Part shown: positions 32,920 through 42,846 of the stretch, in pieces
Layout of the letters: each line of letters opens with the position of its first letter
Numbering within the stretch: position 1 is the first letter of the stretch
From: Agrobacterium fabrum str. C58
GTDB taxonomy: Bacteria; Pseudomonadota; Alphaproteobacteria; Rhizobiales; Rhizobiaceae
Length of the DNA: 64,000 nt
Reading direction: 5' to 3'
Assembly (NCBI RefSeq): GCF_000092025.1
Contig: NC_003062.2
Coordinates: forward strand, 866,001-930,000
Translations under genes and position numbers: made by a program
Notes under the pieces: generated by a model
Database searches by the model: none
The model's input: the letters and a program-made list of their open reading frames with translations, nothing else
Told to the model about the DNA's origin: nothing

Positions 32920-35289
32920 ATGACATCAGATGTCACGGCGCTGACATTCCTGTCGCTGTTTCTGCCGTTTCTGGCAGCGCTTGCCGCGCCGGCCCTCGTG
33001 AAAAGGTTCGGCCATAATGCCGCATGGATCATCGCGATCGCGCCGGCTTTCGCCTTCGTGCATTTCGCGCTGATGCTGCCGCAGATTGCGGCGGGCGGCG
33101 TGGTGACGGGCGGTTATGCCTGGGTGCCGAGCTTCAATCTCAGCTTCTCCTGGTTCATCGATGGCCTGTCGCTCACCTTCGCGTTGCTGATAACAGGCAT
33201 TGGCGTGCTGATCGTGCTTTATGCCGGCGGTTACATGAAGGGGCATCCGCAGCAGGGCCGGTTCCTGTCCTTCCTGCTGCTGTTCATGGGCGCGATGCTG
33301 GGCGTCGTCGTCTCCGACAGCGTGCTGATGCTGTTCGTGTTCTGGGAACTCACCTCAATCACGTCCTTCCTGCTGATCGGCTTCGACCACGAGCGCGCCG
33401 CCTCGCGCCGGGCTGCGCTACAGGCGCTGGTGGTGACGGGCGGTGGTGGGCTGCTGCTGCTTGCTGGGCTGATCTTCATCTGGGACATCAGTGGTTTGAC
33501 GCAATTGTCGATGCTGGTGCGCGGCGGCGATATTCTGCGCGACAGCCCGTTTTATCTGGCGGCGCTGCTTCTGGTCCTTGGCGGTGCCTTCACCAAATCG
33601 GCGCAGTTTCCCTTCCATTTCTGGCTACCCAACGCCATGGAAGCGCCCACGCCGGTCTCGGCCTATCTGCATTCGGCAACCATGGTTAAGGCCGGCGTCT
33701 ATCTCCTGATGAGGCTCAACCCGGTTCTCGGCGATACTGCCGCCTGGCAGATCCTGCTGCCCTTCTTCGGCGGCCTGACCATGCTCACCGGCGCGCTGCT
33801 CGCCGTGCGCCAGACCGATCTGAAGCTGATGCTTGCCTATACCACCGTCTCCTCGCTCGGCCTGCTCGTCATGCTCACGGGCTTCGGCTCGGACCACGCC
33901 ATCGAGGCGGCGGTGCTTTATCTGGTGGCGCATTCGCTGTTCAAGGGCGCCTTGTTCATGGTCGCTGGCATCATCGATCACGAGACCGGCACCCGCGATG
34001 TCACGAAGCTCGCCGGCTTGCGCAAGGCCATGCCCATCACCTTCGCCGCCGCACTTGCCGCGGCCATCTCCATGGCCGGCCTGCCGCCATTTTTCGGCTT
34101 CCTCGCCAAGGAAGAGATTTATTATGCGCTGGCGCATGGCAATCCGCGCGCCGTGCTGTTCACCGGCATTGCCATTCTCGGCAACGGGCTGATGTTCGCC
34201 GTCGCCTTCGCCGTGGGCTTGAAACCCTTCCTCGGCAAGCCGGTGAAAACGCCGAAAAACGCGCATGAGGGACCGCTGCTGCTCTGGCTCGGTCCGGCGC
34301 TTTTGGCGCTGAAGGGGTTCACCATAGCGCTCTTTGCCGGCATCGCGCATTTTTACATCTCCACCCCCATGGCAAGCGCGATTGCGGGTGAGCCGCGCCC
34401 GGTGGAAATCTCGCTCATTCCCCATATCGGCGTGCCGCTTGGCCTGTCGCTGCTGACGATCGCGCTCGGCATTACCCTTTACACCCAGCTTTCAAGGGTG
34501 CGCAGCCTGATGGACCGCAGCTTCAAGGCGCTCGGGGCCGGGCCGGACAGGGGCTTTGACGTCTTCATCGAAACGCTGGTGAGGATGTCCTTCCACGTCA
34601 CGCGGCTTATCCAGCCCGGCCGGCTGGAGTTTTACGTCACCGCCACCTTCGCCGTCATCGCCGCCGTACTGCTGGTGCCGCTGTTCCTCTATGACGAACT
34701 GCCGTCGATCCCGGCCTGGCCGCATGATATGCCCATCCATGAGCTGACCTTCATCGTCATCGCGGTGGCCGGTCTCCTCGCGGTGCTGACGGCATCGAGC
34801 CGGCTGACGGCCATCATCGCGCTCGGCATACAGGGTTTTGCGGTGGCGGTCATCTTCCTGCTGTTCGGCGCGCCTGATCTCTCCTTCACGCAATTCATGG
34901 TCGAGACGCTCTCGGTGGTCATCCTGACGCTCGTCATGACGCGGCTGCGCCTGTCCCCGTCGGACCATCGCGGGCTTGGCCAGAAACTGCTCGATAGCAC
35001 CATCGCCATTGCCTGCGGAACCGGCTTTGCCCTGTTCCTGATGCGGGCGACGCAAGCGAGCTTCGACAACCGCCTGACCGACTTCTACAATACCTATTCC
35101 AAGGTCATCGCCCACGGCGCGAATGTGGTGAATGTCATCATCGTCGATTTCCGCGGCACGGATACGCTCGGCGAAATCGCCGTCGTGATGATAACCGGTC
35201 TTGCCATCCTCGCGCTCATCCGCATCCGCCCCGCCGCCGTCCTCAAGGGGCCGGCGAAGACGGTGAAAAAGAAGGGAGCGCGGACATGA
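32920..35289 (+). CDS. mrpA: Mrp Na+(K+)/H+ antiporter subunit A
   Basis: A 789-residue inner-membrane subunit related to respiratory NuoL. About 20 helices. The proton-channel core is recognisable in '[20 protein letters not shown]', '[20 protein letters not shown]' and '[17 protein letters not shown]', whose Glu and Lys are essential in homologues. The C-terminal third corresponds to the MrpA extension (DUF4040/MbhE-like part). MrpB is a separate gene, as in seven-gene Mrp clusters, not fused as in some rhizobial pha loci. AGGAG precedes the start; the stop overlaps mrpB by four bases. Confidence 0.95.
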   Translation: MTSDVTALTFLSLFLPFLAALAAPALVKRFGHNAAWIIAIAPAFAFVHFALMLPQIAAGGVVTGGYAWVPSFNLSFSWFIDGLSLTFALLITGIGVLIVLYAGGYMKGHPQQGRFLSFLLLFMGAMLGVVVSDSVLMLFVFWELTSITSFLLIGFDHERAASRRAALQALVVTGGGGLLLLAGLIFIWDISGLTQLSMLVRGGDILRDSPFYLAALLLVLGGAFTKSAQFPFHFWLPNAMEAPTPVSAYLHSATMVKAGVYLLMRLNPVLGDTAAWQILLPFFGGLTMLTGALLAVRQTDLKLMLAYTTVSSLGLLVMLTGFGSDHAIEAAVLYLVAHSLFKGALFMVAGIIDHETGTRDVTKLAGLRKAMPITFAAALAAAISMAGLPPFFGFLAKEEIYYALAHGNPRAVLFTGIAILGNGLMFAVAFAVGLKPFLGKPVKTPKNAHEGPLLLWLGPALLALKGFTIALFAGIAHFYISTPMASAIAGEPRPVEISLIPHIGVPLGLSLLTIALGITLYTQLSRVRSLMDRSFKALGAGPDRGFDVFIETLVRMSFHVTRLIQPGRLEFYVTATFAVIAAVLLVPLFLYDELPSIPAWPHDMPIHELTFIVIAVAGLLAVLTASSRLTAIIALGIQGFAVAVIFLLFGAPDLSFTQFMVETLSVVILTLVMTRLRLSPSDHRGLGQKLLDSTIAIACGTGFALFLMRATQASFDNRLTDFYNTYSKVIAHGANVVNVIIVDFRGTDTLGEIAVVMITGLAILALIRIRPAAVLKGPAKTVKKKGART

Positions 35290-35705
35290 ACACGCTCATC
35301 CTGCGCACGGTCGCGCCTGTCGTGACCAGCCTCATGGTGCTGTTTTCCATCTTCGTTCTGCTGCGGGGCCATAACGAGCCGGGCGGTGGATTTATCGGCG
35401 GGTTGATTGCCGTCTCCGCACTCTCGATCTACGGCATCGCCTATGGCGTGACGGCGGTCCGGCGCGCCATCGTCTTTCATCCGCTCTCGATTGCCGGGGC
35501 AGGGCTGCTTCTGGCCATGCTGTCAGGCCTCGTCTCCATGGCATCAGGCGTGCCTTTCATGACCGGCCTCTGGGTCTATCCGAGCCTGTTCGGCGTCGAG
35601 GTGCCGCTCTCCACCGTCATGTCCTTCGATATCGGGGTGTATCTCGTCGTTGTTGGTGCCATCACCTCCATTGCACTGGCGCTGGAAGAAAGGGAAAGCG
35701 ACTGA
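35286..35705 (+). CDS. mrpB: Mrp antiporter subunit B
   Basis: A 139-residue membrane protein with four helices and the MnhB signature '[19 protein letters not shown]' near residue 27. Needed for antiport in other Mrp systems. Translationally coupled on both sides: it overlaps mrpA by four bases and its stop TGA overlaps the mrpC ATG by one. Confidence 0.94.
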   Translation: MNTLILRTVAPVVTSLMVLFSIFVLLRGHNEPGGGFIGGLIAVSALSIYGIAYGVTAVRRAIVFHPLSIAGAGLLLAMLSGLVSMASGVPFMTGLWVYPSLFGVEVPLSTVMSFDIGVYLVVVGAITSIALALEERESD

Positions 35706-36082
35706 TGGAAGCGGTTTTCTCCATTCTCGTCGGCATCTTTTTTTCGGTGGCGATCTATCTCATGCTGTCGCGCCACAGCATCCGCATGCTGCTCGGCATC
35801 GCCATTCTCGGCAATGCGGTCAACCTTTTGCTGTTCACCGCCGGCCGGTTGACGCGGGACGTGCCGCCGATCATTCCGGCGGGCATGGACACGCTGCCCG
35901 CAGGTGCCGCCAATCCGCTGCCGCAGGCGCTTATCCTGACGGCGATCGTGATTTCCTTTTCCTTCTTCTGTTTCCTTCTGGTTCTGACCTGGCGCGCTTT
36001 CCAGGAATTGCAGACCGACGATACGGACGAAATGCGCACCGCAGAACCCGCCGGCGAGCCCTTGCCGCCGCTCGGTTATTGA
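35705..36082 (+). CDS. mrpC: Mrp antiporter subunit C
   Basis: A 125-residue homologue of NuoK with three helices; 'MLLGIAILGNAVNLLLFTAG' matches the family and 'LPQALILTAIVISFSFFCFLL' carries the second conserved stretch ('DPLPQALVLTAIVI' in relatives). Its C-terminal tail is acidic and cytosolic. Follows mrpB with a one-base overlap; 19 bases precede mrpD. Confidence 0.94.
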   Translation: MEAVFSILVGIFFSVAIYLMLSRHSIRMLLGIAILGNAVNLLLFTAGRLTRDVPPIIPAGMDTLPAGAANPLPQALILTAIVISFSFFCFLLVLTWRAFQELQTDDTDEMRTAEPAGEPLPPLGY

Positions 36083-36101
36083 GCGGCGAGGCAGAGACGA
36101 C

Positions 36102-37679
36102 ATGGCTTCCTCCACCACATCAACCGTGACCGATCTTTCCGCAGCGCTTGTGATGGCGCCCGTGCCGCTTGCCGACTGGCTGATCATCCTGCCCATCGCG
36201 CTGTGCATCGGCGCAGGGGCCGTGCTGATGATGATGCGCCACGCCATCCGCCACCATGCCGCAGTCGCCATTGCCGCACTTTCTTTGCTGGTGATCCTTA
36301 ATGCAGCACTGCTCTGGAAGGTTGCCACGCAAGGCCCGTTCACCATGGTCATGGGCCGCTGGCTGCCGCCCTTCGGCATTGCCTTCACCGCCGATCTCAC
36401 CGGCGCGCTCCTGTCGCTCGCCGCCGCCATCGTCGCGCTTGCCGGCGCCATCCATGCTGGCGCGGATATCGATGCCAGCGGCAGGCGTTATGGCTTCTAT
36501 CCTTTCCTGATGTTGCTGATGGCGGGCGTCACCGGCGCTTTCCTGACCGGTGATCTCTTCAACCTCTATGTCTGGTTCGAGGTGCTGCTGATCTCGTCCT
36601 TCGGCCTCATCGTGCTCGGTTCCACGCGCGAGCAGATCGATGGCGCACTGAAATACGCCATCCTGAACCTCATCGGCACGACCCTGTTCCTGATCACGGT
36701 CGGATATCTTTATGCCATCTTCGGCACGCTCAACATGGCCGATATTGCGCTCAAGGCAACGGAGCTGCGTGGCACCGCGCCGTTGATGACGCTCGCCAGC
36801 CTCTTCGCGCTCGCCTTCGCCATGAAGGCCGCCGCCTTTCCGGTGAATTTCTGGCTGCCCGCCTCTTATCACACGCCGCGCATCGTCGTTTCCGCGCTCT
36901 TTGGTGGCCTGCTCACCAAGGTCGGCATCTATTCGCTGCTGCGCGTCATGGTCATGCTGTTTCCGGTCGAGCGGGAAGAACTGAGCATCGTCATCGCCAT
37001 TTCCGCCGCACTCACCATGGTGCTGGGCGCCATGGGCGCACTCGCCCAGAACGATATCCGCCGCATGCTCGGTTACATCGTCATCTCGGGCATCGGCTAC
37101 ATGATGGCCGGCATCGCCATCGGCACGCCGTCAGGCGTATCGGGCGCCATCTTTTATGCCCTGCATTCCATGGTCCTGATGACGGCGCTTTATCTCGCCG
37201 CCGGCCATGCCGCCCGCCTCGGCGGCGGTTTCAGCCTCACGTCGCTTGGCGACCTTTACCGGCAGGCCCCGTGGTTTTCGGCACTGGCGCTTGCGCTGTT
37301 TTTCGCCGGTTCCGGCCTGCCACCTTTTTCCGGCTTCTGGCCGAAGGCGGTTCTGGTCAAGTCGGCCATCGATATCGGCGCCTGGTGGCTCGCCGCCGCC
37401 ATTCTCGTCTCCGGTTTCATCGCCACCATCGCCTTCGGACGGGTATTCCTGCTCTGTTTCTGGCGCCCAGTAACGACGTCCGCCGGCCAGCCTGCCTTGC
37501 AGCCCGCCGCACGTCCGCCGGCCCCGTCTGTCGCGCCACTGGTGGGGCTGACTTTGCTGGTGGTGTTCTTCGGCCTGTTCCCGGAAAGCCTGCTCAATCT
37601 CAGCCAGCAGGCGGCGGCTGGTCTTGGTAATCCGCAGGCCTATATTCAGTCGGTCTTTCCGCAAGGGGGAAAGCCATGA
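36102..37679 (+). CDS. mrpD: Mrp antiporter subunit D
   Basis: A 525-residue NuoM/NuoN-like proton-channel subunit with 14 predicted helices. 'FNLYVWFEVLLISSFGLIVL' carries the conserved Glu and 'AAAFPVNFWLPASYHTPRIV' with 'LTKVGIYSLLRVM' the conserved Lys. 'ALAQNDIRRMLGYIVISGIG' is another hallmark. With MrpA it likely translocates ions. Starts after GAGGCAGAG; it overlaps mrpE by four bases. Confidence 0.95.
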   Translation: MASSTTSTVTDLSAALVMAPVPLADWLIILPIALCIGAGAVLMMMRHAIRHHAAVAIAALSLLVILNAALLWKVATQGPFTMVMGRWLPPFGIAFTADLTGALLSLAAAIVALAGAIHAGADIDASGRRYGFYPFLMLLMAGVTGAFLTGDLFNLYVWFEVLLISSFGLIVLGSTREQIDGALKYAILNLIGTTLFLITVGYLYAIFGTLNMADIALKATELRGTAPLMTLASLFALAFAMKAAAFPVNFWLPASYHTPRIVVSALFGGLLTKVGIYSLLRVMVMLFPVEREELSIVIAISAALTMVLGAMGALAQNDIRRMLGYIVISGIGYMMAGIAIGTPSGVSGAIFYALHSMVLMTALYLAAGHAARLGGGFSLTSLGDLYRQAPWFSALALALFFAGSGLPPFSGFWPKAVLVKSAIDIGAWWLAAAILVSGFIATIAFGRVFLLCFWRPVTTSAGQPALQPAARPPAPSVAPLVGLTLLVVFFGLFPESLLNLSQQAAAGLGNPQAYIQSVFPQGGKP

Positions 37680-38155
37680 GCCTCTACACCGTGCAATTGG
37701 TGTTTATTGCCGTCTGGCTCGCCGTGACGGGCAGCCTCACGCTGGCGAATATTGTCTTCGCCCTCATCGTTTCGACACTGGCGCTCGGGCTGATCCGCCA
37801 CCAGCTTCCGGGCGGGCGCAGCCACTGGCTCAGGCTTTTCCGCGTGCTGTCGCTGGTGCTGCTGTTCTTCAAGGAATTGGCGCTCTCGGCCTGGAAAGTG
37901 GCGGTGCTGGTGACGCGGCCGAAGCTTGACGTGCAGCCCGGCATTTTCGCCTATCCGCTGACGGTGACGACGGATTTCGAAATCACGCTGCTTGCCAATC
38001 TCATCACGCTCACGCCGGGCACGCTCTCCGTCGATGTTTCCGCGGATAGAAAGACGCTCTACGTGCACGCGATCGACTGCAGCGATATCGAAGCCACGAA
38101 AAACGACATCCGAAACGGCTTCGAAAGAAAGATCATGGAGGCGTTCCAGATATGA
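37676..38155 (+). CDS. mrpE: Mrp antiporter subunit E
   Basis: A 159-residue protein with two or three N-terminal helices and a cytosolic C-domain; '[20 protein letters not shown]' is the MnhE signature, followed by '[10 protein letters not shown]'. A structural or assembly subunit in known complexes. Overlaps mrpD and mrpF by four bases each, so the order of translation is fixed. Confidence 0.93.
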   Translation: MSLYTVQLVFIAVWLAVTGSLTLANIVFALIVSTLALGLIRHQLPGGRSHWLRLFRVLSLVLLFFKELALSAWKVAVLVTRPKLDVQPGIFAYPLTVTTDFEITLLANLITLTPGTLSVDVSADRKTLYVHAIDCSDIEATKNDIRNGFERKIMEAFQI

Positions 38156-38538
38156 CGCCGGAACTCACAGTTTCATTCGCAACTATACTTGCAACGGTTG
38201 TATTGTCGGCTGCCTTCTTGCTGACAGTCTATCGTGTCGTCGTTGGCCCGACCCTGCCGGATCGCATCGTTGCGCTCGACATGCTGGTGGGTATCGCCAT
38301 CGGCTTCATCGCTGTTATCGCCATCCGCACCGGCTTTACCCTTTATGTCGATATCGCCATTGCGCTCGGGCTGGTCGGTTTTCTGGCGACGGTTGCCTTT
38401 GCCCGTTTCGTGCTGTCGCGTGGTCCCGACGATCGACGCAGGAGAGCGACGGTTCTCGATGGGGACAGGGCATCTGAAGTAATTGAAAAACCTATGGAAA
38501 ACGATGCGCGCGGCAAAAAGGGGAGGGGCAGGCGATGA
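38152..38538 (+). CDS. mrpF: Mrp antiporter subunit F
   Basis: A 128-residue membrane protein with three helices. '[20 protein letters not shown]' is the MnhF signature, with the conserved 'R-V-x-x-G-P-x-x-x-D-R'. The C-terminal tail, after residue 95, is longer and more charged than in many homologues. Overlaps its neighbours by four bases each. Confidence 0.93.
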   Translation: MTPELTVSFATILATVVLSAAFLLTVYRVVVGPTLPDRIVALDMLVGIAIGFIAVIAIRTGFTLYVDIAIALGLVGFLATVAFARFVLSRGPDDRRRRATVLDGDRASEVIEKPMENDARGKKGRGRR

Positions 38539-38867
38539 TGGGCTGGATCGTGGCAATTCTCGTTGCGGCGCTGACGCTCTCCGGCGCCCTCTTTTCGCTG
38601 ATTGCGGCCATCGGGCTTAATCGCCTGCCTGACGTCTATACCCGCATGCATGCCGCTTCCAAGGCGGGAACGGTGGGGTCCGGCCTGTTGCTTCTGGCGG
38701 TGGGCATCCATTCCATGGAACTGTCGACGCTGGCGCGTGCGCTGGCCGGTTTTTTATTCTTCATTCTCACTGCACCGGTCTCTGCGCATCTTCTTGCGAT
38801 GGCGGCGCACAAGGCAGGTTATCCGCTGGCCGATAAATCGGTAGTTGATGACCTCAAGAAAATGTGA
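38535..38867 (+). CDS. mrpG: Mrp antiporter subunit G
   Basis: A 110-residue membrane protein with three helices; '[20 protein letters not shown]' and '[17 protein letters not shown]' match MnhG closely ('R-x-P-D-x-Y-x-R-x-H-A-x-x-K'). Last gene of the operon, followed by about 430 bases of non-coding sequence. The complete A-G set implies Na+/K+ extrusion and pH homeostasis, as shown for rhizobial Pha systems. Confidence 0.94.
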   Translation: MMGWIVAILVAALTLSGALFSLIAAIGLNRLPDVYTRMHAASKAGTVGSGLLLLAVGIHSMELSTLARALAGFLFFILTAPVSAHLLAMAAHKAGYPLADKSVVDDLKKM

Positions 38868-39300
38868 AGTTGAAAATCCCCCTAATAATGGGGGGTATTC
38901 ATTTTCAATTACCACTAGGCATAGTATTTTATTACCCGTAATTTTTTGTATTCGAATTAGACTGTTTTGAACTGAAAAATTGACACTAGGAATTTGACTT
39001 TTGCTGTTTTGCTGTTATCCAAATTAAGTGTAAAGTTGCTTATCGCGATTTGCATCTAGCCTCTTCATAGTCGGCATGGGCATTTTATTAATGTCTAATC
39101 TATGGCCCATCGGACCATTGCTGCCCATGTCGCAGGCCGTAAGTTGAATCTCGGATTAATTCGTTTCCGGTTTTCGCTTGAAATCTAGGGGTAGATTTCA
39201 CGTTGGTTTCAACAAAGCGAAGGTGGGGCACCGGGTAACTTCACATCGCTCGACGCGGCGTTCGCCCGCGTCAGGGGATCAATAAACAGGAGATACTTAA
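38868..39300. promoter_or_regulatory. AT-rich leader and promoter region of ros
   Basis: About 430 non-coding bases, strongly AT-rich between 38880 and 39080, as expected of targets of Ros/MucR proteins, which repress their own genes. A long leader runs up to AGGAG (39290-39294) before the ATG. I cannot fix the operator exactly; no other gene is supported. Confidence 0.5.
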
Positions 39301-39729
39301 ATGACGGAAACTGCATACGGTAACGCCCAGGATCTGCTGGTCGAACTGACGGCGGATATTGTGGCTGCCTATGTTAGCAACCACGTCGTTCCGGTCACAG
39401 AGCTTCCCGGCCTTATTTCGGATGTTCACACGGCGCTCAGCGGAACATCGGCACCGGCATCGGTGGCGGTCAATGTTGAAAAGCAGAAGCCTGCCGTCTC
39501 GGTCCGCAAGTCGGTTCAGGACGATCACATCGTCTGTTTGGAATGTGGCGGCTCGTTCAAGTCGCTGAAGCGGCATCTCACGACGCATCACAGCATGACG
39601 CCGGAAGAATATCGCGAAAAATGGGATCTGCCGGTCGACTATCCGATGGTTGCTCCCGCCTATGCCGAAGCCCGCTCGCGGCTCGCCAAGGAAATGGGTC
39701 TCGGCCAGCGCCGCAAGGCCAGCCGCTGA
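39301..39729 (+). CDS. ros: Ros: Cys2His2 zinc-finger transcriptional repressor (MucR family)
   Basis: A 142-residue repressor matching known A. tumefaciens Ros, as I recall it, nearly throughout. The prokaryotic C2H2 finger reads '[19 protein letters not shown]': Cys79, Cys82, His92 and His97 bind zinc, with a nine-residue spacer instead of the eukaryotic twelve. Flanking basic residues ('KRH', C-terminal 'GQRRKASR') assist DNA contact. Ros represses virC/virD and the T-DNA ipt gene on the Ti plasmid and promotes exopolysaccharide (succinoglycan) production. It also represses itself. Followed by an intrinsic terminator at 39843. Confidence 0.97.
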
Positions 39730-39752
39730 TTGTCACGACGCTCCGGTCTGTT

Positions 39753-39773
39753 CTTCTCCCCGGCGGGGAGAAG
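39753..39773. repeat. Short palindrome after ros
   Basis: CTTCTCCCC-GGC-GGGGAGAAG, the same core as the hairpin at 32265. It lies 24 bases after the ros stop and may be an extra transcript-stabilising stem. Confidence 0.6.
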
Positions 39774-39842
39774 GCGGCAGGGTTCATCCGCTCACCCGGA
39801 TTGGCTGTCTTCGAGGCCGTTTCTTCCCGTATGAAAATGTCC

Positions 39843-39870
39843 AGCCGGTCCATCGACCGGCTTTTTTATT
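39843..39870 (+). terminator. Intrinsic terminator of ros
   Basis: Stem AGCCGGTC / GACCGGCT with a CATC loop followed by six T's. Confidence 0.88.
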
Positions 39871-40031
39871 GCCGCGCGGAATTTCAATAGAGGAAAAAAA
39901 TCCTTCTCTGGCGCTGCCGCGATCCAAAAAATGATGTGAAATCAATTGGTATATTTGCGGGGGCAAATTCTTACTTCCCCGCATCCGTCCACAGGTGTAT
40001 GAATTAATTCCTATTCGTAGAGGAGTTGCAT

Positions 40032-40454
40032 ATGCCGTCGGATACATTGCTTCTGTCTGCCGCCGCGCGGCCTCGCATGCAGGCTGTCGATCGCCCTTTC
40101 CGTCACTGGCCGCCGGTTGCCGGACGGGAGGAGATTGCCCGTCTTTGCCGTCTGGTGCGGCAGCTCACCGGGGAGATGGTGCAATTGACGGGTGATCGCT
40201 TTGCGGCGCGTCGCGACCGCCGACGCATCGAATGCCACATCCGTCAGATCGCGATGTATGTCTGCCATGTCGCGCTCGGCATCCCCATGTCGGATATCGG
40301 CCCCTGTTTTGGCCGGGACAGAACGACGGTGGGCCATGCCTGCCAGGTGGTCGAGGACCGGCGTGACGAGCCGGCCTTTGATGAGTTCGTCGCCGTGCTG
40401 GAGCGGCTTGTCGTCGGCATTTTCAGCGTGATGAAAGGAGGAAGGGATGAATGA
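40032..40454 (+). CDS. Orphan DnaA domain-IV-like DNA-binding protein
   Basis: A 140-residue protein whose residues 55-115 match the DnaA C-terminal domain: 'VCHVALGIPMSDIGPCFGRD' followed by 'RTTVGHACQVVEDR' corresponds to the signature helix that reads DnaA boxes (usually F-G-R-D-H-T-T-V-x-H-A). No AAA+ ATPase part is present, so it cannot load helicase itself. It might bind DnaA boxes as a competitor or act as a dedicated regulator. AGGAG is six bases before the start. It overlaps the DUF6456 gene by eight bases, so the two probably work together. Confidence 0.85.
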   Translation: MPSDTLLLSAAARPRMQAVDRPFRHWPPVAGREEIARLCRLVRQLTGEMVQLTGDRFAARRDRRRIECHIRQIAMYVCHVALGIPMSDIGPCFGRDRTTVGHACQVVEDRRDEPAFDEFVAVLERLVVGIFSVMKGGRDE

Positions 40455-41283
40455 ACTGAAAAACGCCCAGACCGCTTCGGCTCATCGCATCCTGCTGCCG
40501 CTTCTGCGTTGTATCGCGTCCGGTGCGGCTGATGTCACCGAGGAGGGGAACGAGATCGTCCTGCGCCGCAAGCGCCCGGGGCAGGCAGTTCAGCGGTTTC
40601 CGACCGAGACGGTGCGGCTTGCCGTTTCCTCGGGCTTGCTGGAGTGGCGGCAGAACAGCCTTTCCGCCGCACCGCCGCTTGCCTCCTATCTGAAACGGGC
40701 CACGGCAAAGGACCGGGACGAGGTGTTTCAGGAGCAGCACCGGGATATACAGACCGTCGTGGTTGAGATCGACGAAACGAAACAGCCGGCCCGGCGCAAC
40801 CTCAACACCGCGCCGCTCACCAGCCTTTCACGATTGAAGGAGCGGGATGGCAGCGCATTTTTTCCTGAAGACGCGCTGGCGGCGGGCGAGCGCCTCGCTG
40901 CCGATTTTCATCGCGGCCATCTCAATCCCAGGGTCACGGCGACGTGGGAACCGCGCATTGCCAGTCGCGGCAAGGGGGAGGCGGGAGGCGCCCTTGATCT
41001 CACCGAAGCTGCAATGGCCGCAAGGGCGCGGTTTTCCCGCGCGGCGGATGCGATGGGCCCGGAACTTTCGGGCGTCGCCATCGATATCTGCTGCTTCGAA
41101 AAGGGGCTGGAGACGGTGGAGCGGGAAAGACTATGGCCGGCGCGCTCGGCGAAATTACTGCTCAGGGCAGCGCTGCTCTCGCTCGCCCGCCACTACGCGC
41201 CGCCTGTTCCCCCTGCGCGGGGCAAGGATCGCCCCAAGGAACGCCATTGGGGCGACGCGGACTATCGCCCTTCTCTCAGATAG
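40447..41283 (+). CDS. DUF6456-domain protein
   Basis: A 278-residue soluble protein. The C-terminal half, 'DALAAGERLAADFHRGHLNP' to 'RHYAPPV', is the DUF6456 region known from Rhizobiales; 'IDICCFEKGLETVERERLW' contains a Cys pair and the N-terminal third ('LLPLLRCIASG...GLLEW') looks like a winged helix. It overlaps the DnaA-like gene upstream by eight bases, implying translational coupling and a DNA-related role. Function is not established. Confidence 0.8.
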   Translation: MNELKNAQTASAHRILLPLLRCIASGAADVTEEGNEIVLRRKRPGQAVQRFPTETVRLAVSSGLLEWRQNSLSAAPPLASYLKRATAKDRDEVFQEQHRDIQTVVVEIDETKQPARRNLNTAPLTSLSRLKERDGSAFFPEDALAAGERLAADFHRGHLNPRVTATWEPRIASRGKGEAGGALDLTEAAMAARARFSRAADAMGPELSGVAIDICCFEKGLETVERERLWPARSAKLLLRAALLSLARHYAPPVPPARGKDRPKERHWGDADYRPSLR

Positions 41284-41304
41284 GGATGGCAAGGGGGTGA
41301 GGGC

Positions 41305-41721
41305 TCAGGCCGCCAGCAGCCGGGCTTCGTCGCGGATGCGCTTGATCATCGAGCGCAGGCCATTGGCGCGCTGTGCGGAGAGGTGCTCCACCAACCCAAT
41401 CTTGCTAAACACCTCGATGGCATCCAGATCGGCAATTTCGGATGCTTTTCTGCCTGAATAGACGGTGAGCACGATGGCGACGAGGCCGCGCACGATATGC
41501 GCATCCGAATCGCCTTCAAAGGTCATGAGTGGGTCTTCCGCGCCATCGCTGTGGCTGACGAGCCAGACCTGGCTGGCGCATCCCTGCACCTTGTTCTCGG
41601 GCGTGCGCTTGTCCTCCGGCAACTCGGGAAGGGCCTTGCCGAGTTCGATGACATAACGATAGCGATCCTCCCAGTCGTCGAGGAAAGCGAAGTCGTCGAG
41701 GATCGTTTCGAGAGAGGCCAT
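41305..41721 (-). CDS. sufE: SufE-family sulfur acceptor
   Basis: A 138-residue protein that takes persulfide sulfur from a cysteine desulfurase and passes it on for Fe-S cluster assembly. The acceptor Cys48 is in 'NKVQGCASQVWLV', and 'GLVAIVLTVYSGRKASEI' is the family's second block. It is away from the other suf genes, as often in rhizobia. Convergent with the DUF6456 gene. A related CsdE-type role cannot be excluded. Confidence 0.92.
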   Translation of the reverse strand: MASLETILDDFAFLDDWEDRYRYVIELGKALPELPEDKRTPENKVQGCASQVWLVSHSDGAEDPLMTFEGDSDAHIVRGLVAIVLTVYSGRKASEIADLDAIEVFSKIGLVEHLSAQRANGLRSMIKRIRDEARLLAA

Positions 41722-41800
41722 GGTTGCGCCGTATCATCCGTTATTCAATGTCTTTCCCAGCATATAGGGGAAGTGTGCGCGGTTTTGAACCATGTGCAAG

Positions 41801-41832
41801 AAAAAGCCCACGGAAAACAGGTTTCCGTGGGC
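41801..41832 (-). terminator. Intrinsic terminator of the DUF5330 gene
   Basis: Read leftward: GCCCACGGAAA / TTTCCGTGGGC with a five-base loop, then TTTTTC. Eleven-bp perfect stem. Confidence 0.85.
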
Positions 41833-41933
41833 AAGTCAGGCAGGCAGTGGGCGGACGGATATATCCGTCTGCAAATGAATGCTGTGGTGTGCCTCTGAAA
41901 ATCAGAGGTCGGCAGGATCAGGGACCGATAAGA

Positions 41934-42359
41934 TCAAGGAGTTGGGCGCTTCTGCGGCAGGGGAATAACGGTGCCGGTCTTCAGCATGTCGGGCTTCCCG
42001 GGAAATTCGACGCTGACAACGGGGGCTGCCGCCAGTTTTTCGGCGTCTGCGGCAATGTCAGCAACATCAGCGGGCTTGTCACCGGAGGCAAGCTGCTTGT
42101 CCAGCAGTTCATAGGCAACCTTTGCGCCTTCCTTTGCCCGCTCTCCGAGAGCATGGAAGGTTTCGGCGCCCTTGACGCAGACATCGGGTTTTTCGATGCA
42201 GATGGCGCTGACATAACGATAGGCTTCCCCTGCGGCCGAAACGGCGCTGGGAAGATCAAATGCCGAAGGTTCCTTGGCCGGATCGTTGCTGCTGCCGATA
42301 TAGGACAGCGCCACGAGCACCAGCGAAAACCAGAATGTTCCTTTGATCAGAAACCACAT
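41934..42359 (-). CDS. DUF5330-family membrane-anchored protein
   Basis: A 141-residue protein. One N-terminal hydrophobic helix (residues 3-22, 'FLIKGTFWFSLVLVALSYIG') acts as an uncleaved anchor or signal; the rest is periplasmic, with Cys in 'ISAICIEKPDVCVKG' likely forming a disulfide, and ends in a Pro-rich tail. The pattern matches the DUF5330 family of Rhizobiales as I know it. Unknown role. It has its own terminator. Confidence 0.75.
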   Translation of the reverse strand: MWFLIKGTFWFSLVLVALSYIGSSNDPAKEPSAFDLPSAVSAAGEAYRYVSAICIEKPDVCVKGAETFHALGERAKEGAKVAYELLDKQLASGDKPADVADIAADAEKLAAAPVVSVEFPGKPDMLKTGTVIPLPQKRPTP

Positions 42360-42846
42360 TGTCAGACACCCTGCCAGATGATCTTTGTTTTCTAAAGCCC
42401 CGCCCGGTTTCGGATCATCGGCCTTTGTCCCGTTTTTCGGGCTTGTGATGAAGCTACAGGCGACCGGCGAACAGCCGATTGCAAAAAGCGGCGCAATTTA
42501 ATTCAAATTGTATCTATTCTCCTCGTGTCGGCACGCCCGCCATCAATTCATTCGCATTTTAACAGTCCATGTTAAGCATAATTGCGACAGAGCCCACGCG
42601 TTCCCGGGCAAAGCGGCGGCAAGCCTTGCCACAAAGGTTAACACGATGGCGAAAATGAAGCGAAATCCGTCGCTTACCCGTCATTAACCATGATTGGCAA
42701 AGCTTGGAATAAATGCCCCGTATTGGGACTGCGGCGCATTTGACGGGCCTTTGGCGCCATTCTTTTTATCCATTCCTTAAGCCGCCGCCTTCTATTGTCG
42801 AGGCCGTTGGAACCGCCTTTAAGATTCGGGTTTGGTATTGCGTAAT
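42360..42846. other. Intergenic region before the histidine kinase gene
   Basis: About 490 bases. I see a TTAACCAT motif at 42684-42691, matching the CtrA half-site form, and TTAAC stretches at 42562 and 42637, but none with exact TTAA-N7-TTAA spacing. No gene, terminator or repeat can be supported here. Confidence 0.45.

Noticed and set aside
42637..42691. TTAAC and TTAACCAT motifs before the kinase gene considered as a full CtrA site
   Set aside because: None has a second TTAA at seven-base spacing; recorded only as a possible half-site.
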